Source of the DNA: Ventosimonas gracilis
Lineage (GTDB): Bacteria > Pseudomonadota > Gammaproteobacteria > Pseudomonadales > Pseudomonadaceae
Assembly: GCF_001580025.1 (NCBI RefSeq)
Contig: NZ_LSZO01000188.1
Location: 1-63,686 of the forward strand
Direction: 5' to 3'
Length of the DNA: 63,686 nucleotides
The notes under the pieces were generated by a model, which did no database searches, was not told the DNA's origin, and was given only the letters and a program-made list of their open reading frames with translations. The position numbers were made by a program, and so were the translations under genes. Position 1 is the stretch's first letter, and every line of letters begins with the position of its first letter. Below are positions 40,933 to 48,854 of the stretch, piece by piece.

Positions 40933-41727
40933 ATGCTGGCTGTTCCCGATGACCTACCGCTGGTGGTTGAGCCCTTGCAGATATTGCCTTATCTCCAAGC
41001 GCCCAATCTGATTGTGGTCGATTTATGCAGTGCGCTGCGTTACCAGCAAGGCCACTTGCCGGGCGCACGTTGGCTTGATCCCAAGCGTACCCAGCGCGGT
41101 ACGCCGCCTGCGCCGGGGCTTGCACCAGAGCTTTTGCAACTTTCGCAACTGTTTGGCGAATTGGGGCATCACCAGGATGCGGTGTATCTGGTCTATGACG
41201 ATGAAGGCGGTGGCTGGGCTGGGCGTTTTATCTGGCTTTTGGATCTGATCGGTCATAAACGTATGCACTATTTAAACGGCGGCTTACCAGCTTGGCTGGA
41301 TGAAGGCTTGCCGCTGTCACAAGAGCTTCCCGCGGCGCATGTAAGGCGCGCCGCTTTAACCTTGTGTGATGCGCCAAGCGCCGATTGCAACTACATCAAA
41401 AGCCGCCTGCATGCAGAAGATTTAGTGATTTGGGATGCCCGCTCGGCAGCGGAATACCACAGTGGGCATATCCCCACTGCTGTGCATTTTGAATGGACGG
41501 CGGGTATGGACAGGGAGCGCTCGTTACGTATCCGCGTCGACATCAGCGAGCGGCTTGGTGCGCTTGGCATCACCGAAGACAAGCAAGTCATCACCCACTG
41601 CCAAACCCACCACCGCTCCGGTTTTACCTATCTACTCGCCCGTTCGCTTAACTTTCCACGGATTAAAGCCTACCCCGGCTCTTGGGCCGAGTGGGGCAGC
41701 CGTGCCGACACACCGATTGAGAGCTAG
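40933..41727 (+). CDS. rhdA: Thiosulfate sulfurtransferase (rhodanese) RhdA
   Basis: This two-domain rhodanese transfers sulfane sulfur from thiosulfate to cyanide or other acceptors. The product is 264 residues from the ATG at 40933. The inactive N-terminal domain has VVDLCSALRYQQGHLPGARWL. The catalytic C-terminal domain has VIWDARSAAEYHSGHIPTAVHF and the active-site loop CQTHHRSG with Cys223. The CQTHHR loop is the unusual one of Azotobacter/Pseudomonas RhdA, a strong sign of lineage. psd starts seven bases after the stop, as in Pseudomonas. Confidence 0.95.
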   Translation: MLAVPDDLPLVVEPLQILPYLQAPNLIVVDLCSALRYQQGHLPGARWLDPKRTQRGTPPAPGLAPELLQLSQLFGELGHHQDAVYLVYDDEGGGWAGRFIWLLDLIGHKRMHYLNGGLPAWLDEGLPLSQELPAAHVRRAALTLCDAPSADCNYIKSRLHAEDLVIWDARSAAEYHSGHIPTAVHFEWTAGMDRERSLRIRVDISERLGALGITEDKQVITHCQTHHRSGFTYLLARSLNFPRIKAYPGSWAEWGSRADTPIES

Positions 41728-41733
41728 CCTGCC

Positions 41734-42597
41734 ATGAACGAAATGCCGCTAAAAGACCGGCTGTTTATCCTTGTCCAATATGTAATGCCGCAGCATTTAT
41801 TGTCGAGGCTGGTCGGCTTGCTCGCCGAAGCCCGCGCACCTTGGCTAAAAAACCGCCTGATTGGCTGGTTTGTCCGCCGTTATCAGGTCGATATGCGCGA
41901 GGCGCAGATTGAAGACCCGCTCGCCTTTGATAGCTTCAACGCCTTCTTTACCCGCGCCTTAAAGCCTGATGCAAGGCCGCTTGATGAAACGCCCGGGGCG
42001 ATACTCTGTCCGGCCGATGGCGCGGTTAGCCAGATGGGCGAGATCGGGCATGGGCGGGTGTTTCAGGCTAAAGGCCACAGTTTTAGCACCCTTGCCTTGC
42101 TGGGCGGCGATAGCGCGCGCGCGGCGCCTTTCTTAAATGGTCGCTTTGCCACGGTTTATCTGTCGCCGCGCGACTATCACCGCGTGCACATGCCGATAGA
42201 CGGCACCTTGCGCGAGATGATTTATGTGCCGGGCAAGCTGTTTTCCGTGAATCCCTTAACCGCCAGCGCCGTACCGGATTTATTCGCGCGTAACGAACGG
42301 CTGGTGTGTATTTTTGATACAGCCTGCGGAAAAATGGCGCTGGTTTTGGTCGGCGCAATGATTGTCGCGTCGATGGAAACCGTCTGGGCAGGGCTTGTCG
42401 CCCCAGTTAAGCGGCAGGTCAAACGCTTTAGCTACGATGGCCCGATTCATCTGCAAGCGGGCACGGAACTTGGTAGATTTCGCTTAGGTTCAACCGTCAT
42501 CTTGCTGTTTGGCGAGCAGCAGCAGGTGGATTGGAGCGGCGAACTTGGCGCCGGCAGTAAGGTGCGCATGGGACAGCGGCTGGGCAGTTGCCGCTAA
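41734..42597 (+). CDS. psd: Phosphatidylserine decarboxylase proenzyme
   Basis: Psd makes phosphatidylethanolamine at the inner membrane. The product is 287 residues. It cleaves itself between Gly252 and Ser253 in the motif RLGSTVILLFG, turning Ser253 into the pyruvoyl cofactor of the small alpha chain. Other signatures: FNAFFTRALKPDARPL, GAILCPADGAVSQMG, TVYLSPRDYHRVHMPIDG and VGAMIVASMETVWAGLV. It directly follows rhdA and precedes the PilZ-like gene and fimX, the same order as in Pseudomonas. Confidence 0.97.
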   Translation: MNEMPLKDRLFILVQYVMPQHLLSRLVGLLAEARAPWLKNRLIGWFVRRYQVDMREAQIEDPLAFDSFNAFFTRALKPDARPLDETPGAILCPADGAVSQMGEIGHGRVFQAKGHSFSTLALLGGDSARAAPFLNGRFATVYLSPRDYHRVHMPIDGTLREMIYVPGKLFSVNPLTASAVPDLFARNERLVCIFDTACGKMALVLVGAMIVASMETVWAGLVAPVKRQVKRFSYDGPIHLQAGTELGRFRLGSTVILLFGEQQQVDWSGELGAGSKVRMGQRLGSCR

Positions 42598-42703
42598 GCG
42601 TTGATATACCCCAAGCGGGCATAAGTCTTGCGCGCAATACTCGCTTGAAGGCAGGATGCCTTGCAAAAGCACTACCTCAATCACTTAGAATTTTGGAGCG
42701 TTT

Positions 42704-44449
42704 ATGGAAGGCCAAACCACGCGATCATTTCTGCCTGCCGCGAACCCCAGCCAGCCACGACTGTCTTTTTGCGACTCCACGCCAAAGGGTTTAGCTCGCT
42801 GGCTGAAAACCCTGCCCAAAGCCAATTTGGGCGAAATGGCCAAGCAAGTCTATAAAGCCTTGCTAGAACTGAATCAACTGGCAACACCCTTTGAGAACCG
42901 TTTGGAGCTGCTTGAACTGCTGCGCGGCGAAGTGTTTTATCTATGCCAGCAACTAGAACCTACTCTGCTTAACCAACCGCTGGTGCTGGATAAACGCGCC
43001 CAGCAAATCGCCAAGCTGTGCCAGTCCCTGCAAGAACGTCTCGCCGTGGGTTACAAGCTGATTATTGTCTCGCAAGCACAAGCGGGCAATATAAAGCGCA
43101 ATCTCAAAGTACTCAGCCTCGCCTTGCAACGGACTTGCCATACGCTGCGTGCATTGCTCTTGCGCAGTTGCCAATTGCACCAAGCGCCAGCCGATGGCCT
43201 GTGGTTGGAGCTACATGGCCTGTATCAAACGGCCTGCAAATTTGGCCTGCAACAAGCACCGCAGAGCGACCCGCAAAGCCAGTTGGAGGAAATTTCCATT
43301 GAGCAGACCTGGCTAACGGCCGTGCTGCTGGGCGGCGCACGTACCAACCAACTGCATCAGGCGAGCATCGCGCCGTTGTTGGGAGCGCTGGAAACTTGGG
43401 TTTCGCGCGTCAAACCGCAAGCGGCGCACGCGCAAAGCAGCCTGTTTGTGGTATCGCTCAAACGTGACCAACCGCCCTGCTACCGCTCCTTGTTGGCAGA
43501 AGGTGAAACAGATGGCCTGCTGGGCATTAACTTAAGCGCGCTGCTTTCGACTATCAAACAGCAGCAAGCGGCGACTGAGCCGTCGATGCTTCGCCCGGCA
43601 TTGTTACAACATCTGCTGAACGCCTTTAGCGACCCGGCGCCACGCCGCTGGGAGCGTCGTCCAGCGCAAGGCGAGCTGACCTTGTGCGTGGGATTGCGCG
43701 CGCTGCACTATTTTCTGGCGGGCGAGCGTTCGTTTGAATCGCTGCTGGGACAACGCGCGAGCAAACCGGTCTTGTTTTCGCAAGATACCGCCGCGCAAGT
43801 GGACGCTTGGGGCGGCGTGGTAAGAGGCGGTGAAGAGTTAACCGATGGCTACGGTAACTTTGCCTTTGCCCCAAAGGGAGCGGATGAGGAAACGGAGCAG
43901 TACCCGCTGTATCAAGAACAACTGCTTAACCGCAGCAGCGGCGGCTACTGCTTGACTTGGCAGGGGCAAGGCGAAACGCAGTTGCCGATTGGCGAACTGG
44001 TCGGCATTCGAGAGGCCGGTGAGCAGGGCTTTACCATTGCCCGCGTCAGTTGGATTATGCAAGAGGGTTCTGCTATTCAAGTCGGCGTCGAACGCATAGC
44101 AGGCAGCGCCTTGCCATGCGCCTTGCAACGGGTACGCAGTGGCCAGTTCGAGCAGCCTTTTTTGCGTGCACTACTGCTGCCTTCCGGTAATGGCATCGTG
44201 TCGCCCAGGCTAATTACACCCAGTCTGCCGTTTAAGCAGGGTGACCAAGTGCGCATCAACGCCGAGGGCGAAGAGAGCCTGGCGCTGCTGGAACATTGGC
44301 AAGCGGGCAGCATTAACTTCAACCAATTTTCCTACCGCTTGCTGGGGGCGGATGGTGCAAAACCTGCGCTTGCGACGGGCAAAATGCCCGCAGCGGATAG
44401 CGCCTCCATCGAAGAGGGCAGTTTTGACAACTTATGGGATAGCCTATAA
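42704..44449 (+). CDS. Hypothetical protein with PilZ-like C-terminal region, FimX neighbour
   Basis: The product is 581 residues, mostly helical in the first 370 (for example GEMAKQVYKALLELNQLATP and FENRLELLELLRGEVFYL). Residues about 400-480 look like a PilZ domain: LNRSSGGYCLTWQGQGETQL contains an N-x-S-x-x-G motif, followed by strands with VGIREAGEQGFTIARVSW. The RxxxR half of the c-di-GMP motif is not clear, so binding may be lost. A homologue stands before fimX in Pseudomonas. A role with FimX in type IV pilus control is inference from this pairing. Confidence 0.75.
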   Translation: MEGQTTRSFLPAANPSQPRLSFCDSTPKGLARWLKTLPKANLGEMAKQVYKALLELNQLATPFENRLELLELLRGEVFYLCQQLEPTLLNQPLVLDKRAQQIAKLCQSLQERLAVGYKLIIVSQAQAGNIKRNLKVLSLALQRTCHTLRALLLRSCQLHQAPADGLWLELHGLYQTACKFGLQQAPQSDPQSQLEEISIEQTWLTAVLLGGARTNQLHQASIAPLLGALETWVSRVKPQAAHAQSSLFVVSLKRDQPPCYRSLLAEGETDGLLGINLSALLSTIKQQQAATEPSMLRPALLQHLLNAFSDPAPRRWERRPAQGELTLCVGLRALHYFLAGERSFESLLGQRASKPVLFSQDTAAQVDAWGGVVRGGEELTDGYGNFAFAPKGADEETEQYPLYQEQLLNRSSGGYCLTWQGQGETQLPIGELVGIREAGEQGFTIARVSWIMQEGSAIQVGVERIAGSALPCALQRVRSGQFEQPFLRALLLPSGNGIVSPRLITPSLPFKQGDQVRINAEGEESLALLEHWQAGSINFNQFSYRLLGADGAKPALATGKMPAADSASIEEGSFDNLWDSL

Positions 44450-44522
44450 AATTCAAAGTTTTGCGAGGTTTCTTGCAGTAAGCGAGCAACCATTTATCCC
44501 GCTTGTTCATTGAAGTCGCTAT

Positions 44523-46565
44523 ATGAACCACGCAAAACGAGCCACTTCGCTGTTACTGGTCGAAGACTCACAAAACGAAGCCGAACGCATTGCCAACCTG
44601 TTTCGCGCGGGCGGACGTTCGGTGCGCGTGCAGCGCGTGGATTGCCCTGAGCAATTGCAGCAGTCGCTGATGCAAAGCTGGGATTTGCTGATTTGCGCCC
44701 CTGCCTGCGAGCAGATCAGTGCAGAGCAAGTGGCCGCGCTACTGAGCAAACGCTCGCGCGACATTCCGCTGATTCAATTGGTTGAACAAGACAGCGGCTC
44801 TGCGGTCATTGTTGAGGCCTTGGAGCGCGGCGCGCGCGGCGTGGTGGCGCAAGGCGAAGACCGCATGCTGTTGCTGATAGCCAGTCGCGAACTCGCCAAT
44901 CTGCGAGACCGCCGCGCCCTGCACGCGGCTCTGGAGGCGCACCGCGAAGCGGAAAAACGCTGTCAGTTGCTGCTGGAAAGTTCGCAGGATGCCATTGCCT
45001 ACATTCACGACGGCATGCACATCTACGGCAACCAGAGCTGGCGGCAGCGTTTTGCCTATGAAAGCGCCGAAGAACTCGAAGGCATGCCCATCATCGACCT
45101 GATAGCGCAGGCCGACCAAGCCAAGTTCAAGGCCTTTTTCAAGGAGGCTTCAAGCGAACAAGAAGCGGAGCTGCAACTGACCGCCGTGACCAGCAGCGGC
45201 AAACCCTTTGCCGCAAAAATGGTGTTTTCCCCAGCCCGTTGGCAGGGCGAAGCCTGCACCCAAGTGATTATCAGAAGCGAGCACGGCGATGCTGAACTTG
45301 AAGCAAAACTCAAGAAAATCAGCAGTCAGGATCTCACCACCGGGCTTTTCAACCATAACCACTTCTTAAAATTGCTGGAAAAAACCGCCTCCAGCAGCAC
45401 GCCCGCCGCAGTAGCCTATCTGCGCATTGACCATTATTCGGATTTGCTCACCAGCATAGGCCTGTCCGGTGTCGAACAACTGGTGATTAGCCTAGCCGAA
45501 TTGCTGCGTGGGCATTTTGACGAGAACGTGTCGCTCGCGCGTTTTGCCGACAACGCCTTTAGTCTGCTGCAAACCGGGATAACCGCGCCGCAGATGGGAA
45601 AAAGTCTGAACCTGCTGCTCAAAGAGGTATCCAGCCGTCTGTTTGATGTGGGCGGGCGCACCGTGCAGACCAGTTTTTCAATTGGCTTGGTCGGCCTTGC
45701 ACAAGACAGCGCTGAAGCCGTGCAAGTCATGGAACGGGCGCGGCAATGCGCGAGTGCCGTCGCTCAAGGCAATGGCTTAAAATGCTTTGACCCGTCCGAA
45801 GAACTTGCCGCCAGAGCCGGTAGCGGCGACATCGTTGCCCTGCTTCAACAAGCGTTTACCAGCGACGGCTTTCGCCTGTTGTTCCAGCCGCTGGTCAGCC
45901 TGCGCGGTGCGTCGGATAAGCACTATGAGGTGTTGCTGCGCCTTAAAACCGCGCAGGGCGAAGAGATTTCGCCACTCGATTTTTTGCCCGTTGCCGAGCA
46001 GGCCGGGCTGCTCGGCAAAATCGACCGCTGGGTCATCTTAAATGCCATCAAGCGCCAGCGCAGCGCCAAGGATTCGCCCTGCCTGTTTATCCATCTGTCG
46101 CCCATCAACCTGCAAGACCAAAGCCTGCTGCCTTGGCTCGCCAGCGTGATCAATGCCGCCAAACTGCCCAAAGGGCGGTTGATTTTCCAGTTAAACACTG
46201 CCGATACCGAACAATGGATTAAGCAAACACAAACCCTTATCGGTGGTTTGCACGCACTGCATTGCAAAGTCGCCCTGGCAAATTTCGACGGCAGCGCCCG
46301 CCAGTTCGCCCTGTTTAAGCATCTTGATGCCGACTTTATCAAGCTCGGCAGCAGCCTTTCGCAAGACTTGGATGAAGCCGAAAATCAACAGCGTTTAAAA
46401 GCGTTGCTGGATAAGCTCGCCGAACAGAACAAGCAAAGCATCGTGCCCTTTGTAGAAACCGTTGGCGTACTCTCGCTGCTCTGGCAAGCCGGTGCCCACT
46501 ATATTCAGGGCTACTACCTGCAAGCACCGAACGACGATATGAACTACGACTTCACCGCGAGCTGA
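44523..46565 (+). CDS. fimX: FimX-like degenerate GGDEF/EAL c-di-GMP effector
   Basis: The product is 680 residues: receiver-like domain (about 8-125), PAS (about 150-250), GGDEF (about 270-420), EAL (about 435-675). The receiver phospho-acceptor site reads WDLLICAPACE with no Asp at the usual position. The GGDEF motif has become RFADNAF near residue 340. The EAL motif is EVLLRL near residue 468, as in P. aeruginosa FimX. It should therefore be a c-di-GMP receptor, not an enzyme, controlling type IV pilus assembly at the pole. It follows the PilZ-like gene by 73 bases. Confidence 0.88.
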   Translation: MNHAKRATSLLLVEDSQNEAERIANLFRAGGRSVRVQRVDCPEQLQQSLMQSWDLLICAPACEQISAEQVAALLSKRSRDIPLIQLVEQDSGSAVIVEALERGARGVVAQGEDRMLLLIASRELANLRDRRALHAALEAHREAEKRCQLLLESSQDAIAYIHDGMHIYGNQSWRQRFAYESAEELEGMPIIDLIAQADQAKFKAFFKEASSEQEAELQLTAVTSSGKPFAAKMVFSPARWQGEACTQVIIRSEHGDAELEAKLKKISSQDLTTGLFNHNHFLKLLEKTASSSTPAAVAYLRIDHYSDLLTSIGLSGVEQLVISLAELLRGHFDENVSLARFADNAFSLLQTGITAPQMGKSLNLLLKEVSSRLFDVGGRTVQTSFSIGLVGLAQDSAEAVQVMERARQCASAVAQGNGLKCFDPSEELAARAGSGDIVALLQQAFTSDGFRLLFQPLVSLRGASDKHYEVLLRLKTAQGEEISPLDFLPVAEQAGLLGKIDRWVILNAIKRQRSAKDSPCLFIHLSPINLQDQSLLPWLASVINAAKLPKGRLIFQLNTADTEQWIKQTQTLIGGLHALHCKVALANFDGSARQFALFKHLDADFIKLGSSLSQDLDEAENQQRLKALLDKLAEQNKQSIVPFVETVGVLSLLWQAGAHYIQGYYLQAPNDDMNYDFTAS

Positions 46566-46568
46566 TGA

Positions 46569-46600
46569 CCCTCTCCCTTTTCCCGTAAGCGGGCGAGGGA
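46569..46600. repeat. REP-like palindrome after fimX
   Basis: CCCTCTCCC, TTTT, then CCCGTAAGCGGGCGAGGGA (46582-46600). The last 19 bases differ from 38861-38879 at one position. It lies between the convergent fimX and flgA genes and could act as a bidirectional terminator. Confidence 0.6.
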
Positions 46601-46609
46601 AAGGCTCGA

Positions 46610-47305
46610 TTAGCCATCCACCTCAACCTGTCCTCGTGCAATCACCCGCGCACGCAGCGTGCGCCCCGAGGTTAAATTGCGCACGCGGATTTGCTGTCCC
46701 AGGCTGCCGCCGGAAAGCGCCTCGCCAGCCATTTGTACACGAATACCGCCGCTGCCCGAAAGGATTTGCACCTGCTCGCCCGCTGCAATCAACAGCGCCG
46801 CTTTTAACTGCGTATGCATCAGCAATTGCCCGGCGCTGACCGAACGGGTTAATTGCTGGCCTTGCAGTGCGTCAAACTCAGTCAGCCAGCCCGGCGGCAA
46901 GCTGCCAATATCGCGCAAAACCCAAGTGACATCCTCAGCGCTCAGCCAATGCCCGCGTTTTAACGGATGACGCGCGACGAGCACGCGCTGCCAGAGCTGC
47001 ACCCGCGCGGGCAGCAGCAGCGTCCAGGCAGGTTCTGTGCAGCGCACGCGCACGCTTAAGCGGCCAAGCGGCACGCGGCCTTCAAGCGAGCTCATCAGTG
47101 GCTTTTTGCACGATTTGGCGGAAAGACGCGCATCTATCGGCGCAAATTCAATCTGCCAGCGACCGCTCAGCGACATTTGCTGCAAATAATCCTTCACTTG
47201 CTGCTCAAGAAAAACACGGGCGTTGCCGATAACCGCTTCATTCGCCGCAAAGCACGAAAAAGGCAGTGTAAGCCAGAGTCCGATAAGGGGTGAGATCAGT
47301 TTCAT
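46610..47305 (-). CDS. flgA: Flagellar P-ring assembly chaperone FlgA
   Basis: FlgA is the periplasmic chaperone of FlgI in P-ring formation. The product is 231 residues from the ATG at 47305. The signal peptide (KLISPLIGLWLTLPFSCFAA) directs export. The SAF domain follows: VLVARHPLKRGHWLSAEDV, SVSAGQLLMHTQLKAALLIA, GEQVQILSGSGGIRVQM, and the terminal RNLTSGRTLRARVIARGQVEV. It is divergent from cheV, the arrangement known in Pseudomonas, where flgMN and flgBCDE surround it; no other flagellar gene is present in this window. Confidence 0.92.
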   Translation of the reverse strand: MKLISPLIGLWLTLPFSCFAANEAVIGNARVFLEQQVKDYLQQMSLSGRWQIEFAPIDARLSAKSCKKPLMSSLEGRVPLGRLSVRVRCTEPAWTLLLPARVQLWQRVLVARHPLKRGHWLSAEDVTWVLRDIGSLPPGWLTEFDALQGQQLTRSVSAGQLLMHTQLKAALLIAAGEQVQILSGSGGIRVQMAGEALSGGSLGQQIRVRNLTSGRTLRARVIARGQVEVDG

Positions 47306-47340
47306 GGCGGCAGTGCATGCAAAATACGTGCGCGATTGCT

Positions 47341-47380
47341 GCCCTCGCCCATTGATGGGAGAAAGGCGGGGAGAGGGTAG
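47341..47380. repeat. REP-like sequence in the flgA-cheV gap
   Basis: GCCCTCGCCC-ATTGATGGGAG-AAAGGCGGGGAGAGGG: an imperfect palindrome of the same family as 46569-46600, between the divergent flgA and cheV starts. It may affect the shared promoter region. Confidence 0.5.
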
Positions 47381-47399
47381 ATATTTAACAGAGAGTGAT

Positions 47400-47912
47400 A
47401 TGAGCACTTTGATGGATTCGGTCGACCAGCGTAGCCAACTGGCGGGGCAAAGCGCTCTGGAGTTATTGCTGTTTCGACTCGGTAGTGCGCAGCTTTACGG
47501 CATTAACGTATTTAAGGTGCGTGAGGTGCTGCAATGCCCAATGCTTAATCAAATTCCCGGCAGCCATATGCTGGTTTGCGGCCTGGCGACTATTCGCGGC
47601 AACACCATGCAAGTGGTGGACTTGGCGCGCGCCATCGGTCAGGCGGGGCTTTATGGTGCGGGCGGCGATTTTGTCATCATCACCGAGTACGGCAAGCGCC
47701 TGCAGGGTTTTTTGGTGCGTGCGCTGGAGCGCACGGTAACGCAACACTGGCAGCACATCTTGCCGCCGCCGACCGGTAGCGGCGAAGACCACTATTTAAC
47801 CGCCGTTACCCATATCGACGGCCAGTTGGTAGAAATTATCGATGTCGAGAAAATCGTTAAAGTCGTCGTGGATGAATTCAGCAAAAGATTTGAGCAGCCA
47901 TTTAATGAATGA
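47400..47912 (+). CDS. cheV: CheV-like chemotaxis coupling protein lacking the receiver domain
   Basis: The product is 170 residues from the ATG at 47400 (MSTLMDSVDQRSQLAGQSAL, the CheV start pattern). It covers a complete CheW-like domain: LLLFRLGSAQLYGINVFKVRE, VLQCPMLNQIPGS, RGNTMQVVDLARAIG, GDFVIITEYGKRLQGFLV, HYLTAVTHIDGQLVEIIDVEK. Pseudomonas CheV is about 310 residues because a receiver domain follows this point; here the protein stops 17 residues after IIDVEK. The stop overlaps the cheR start by eight bases. It should still couple receptors to CheA but without phosphorylation control. Confidence 0.88.
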   Translation: MSTLMDSVDQRSQLAGQSALELLLFRLGSAQLYGINVFKVREVLQCPMLNQIPGSHMLVCGLATIRGNTMQVVDLARAIGQAGLYGAGGDFVIITEYGKRLQGFLVRALERTVTQHWQHILPPPTGSGEDHYLTAVTHIDGQLVEIIDVEKIVKVVVDEFSKRFEQPFNE

Positions 47913-48723
47913 TGGCTTTGAGCGTTTCTGCCAGTTTTTGCAAAATCAAAGCGGCATTGTGCTGGGCGCGGAGCAGCGCTATTTGGTTAGTGCCAAACTC
48001 GGCACGTTGCTGCGCGAGCACGGCATAGACAATCTGCACGATCTGCTCGAACAACTGGAAAAACACCCGTTTGGCCGCTTGCGCGAGCAGGTCATCGATG
48101 CCATGTGCATTCATGAAACGCTGTGGTTTCGTGATGGACACCCGTTTGAGGCGCTCAAAGAGCATCTGCTGCCCGCGCGGCTGGCCGAAGCGCGCCATGC
48201 GCCGCTGCGGATCTGGTCGGCTGCCGCCGCGTCCGGCCAAGAGCCTTATTCGATAGCCATGTCGATCGATGAATTTGAACGGAGCCAGTCGGGGCTTTTT
48301 CGTAGCGGCACAGAAATTATTGCCAGCGAACTGTCAACGCGCATGCTGGCCGTTTGCCAGCGTGGCGAATACGATGCGCTCGCCATCCGCCGCGGACTGT
48401 CCGCTGAGCGGCTGGCGCGCTACTTTAAGCCCATCGATGAAAGCCATTGGCGCGTGTTACCCGCCATCCGCCAGCGGGTGACTTTTCGTCTGCAAAACCT
48501 GCTGGACAGCTACGCCATGCTGGGTCAGTTCGACATTATCTTTTGCCGCAACGTATTGATTTATTTTTCGCAAGCCATACGCGAAAGCATTATCAAGCGC
48601 CTGCACGAGCGCCTAAAACCAAGCGGCTACCTGCTGCTTGGCGCAACCGAAAGTCTGGGCGGGTTGGGGGATTACTTTCAAACCGTTCGTTGCAAGCAAA
48701 GCATTGTTTATCAAGCCAAATAA
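47905..48723 (+). CDS. cheR: Chemoreceptor glutamate methyltransferase CheR
   Basis: CheR methylates chemoreceptors with AdoMet for adaptation. The product is 272 residues from the ATG at 47905, inside the end of cheV; the coding frames differ. The N-terminal all-helical domain has FCQFLQNQSGIVLGAEQRYLV. The AdoMet domain has IDAMCIHETLWFRDGHPFEAL, RIWSAAAASGQEPYSIAMSI, and IIFCRNVLIYFSQAIRESII. The AAAASGQEPYS loop corresponds to the usual CSTGEEPYS. In Pseudomonas flgB follows cheR; here gcd follows. Confidence 0.95.
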   Translation: MNDGFERFCQFLQNQSGIVLGAEQRYLVSAKLGTLLREHGIDNLHDLLEQLEKHPFGRLREQVIDAMCIHETLWFRDGHPFEALKEHLLPARLAEARHAPLRIWSAAAASGQEPYSIAMSIDEFERSQSGLFRSGTEIIASELSTRMLAVCQRGEYDALAIRRGLSAERLARYFKPIDESHWRVLPAIRQRVTFRLQNLLDSYAMLGQFDIIFCRNVLIYFSQAIRESIIKRLHERLKPSGYLLLGATESLGGLGDYFQTVRCKQSIVYQAK

Positions 48724-48854
48724 TCCAGTGGAAGAGGGGCGCTGCGGCACAAAAGATTGCAGCAGAGCCGGTCAGTGGGCGACAATTAACCGCATTATTT
48801 CTTTGTGCGCGACCTCTGCGCACTACTTTGCACGATTGCACGAGGCATACACAC

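Noticed and set aside
48447-48854. N-terminal extension of glucose dehydrogenase into cheR
   Set aside because: The extension reads the end of cheR in another frame; the ATG at 48855 begins the five membrane segments typical of Gcd.
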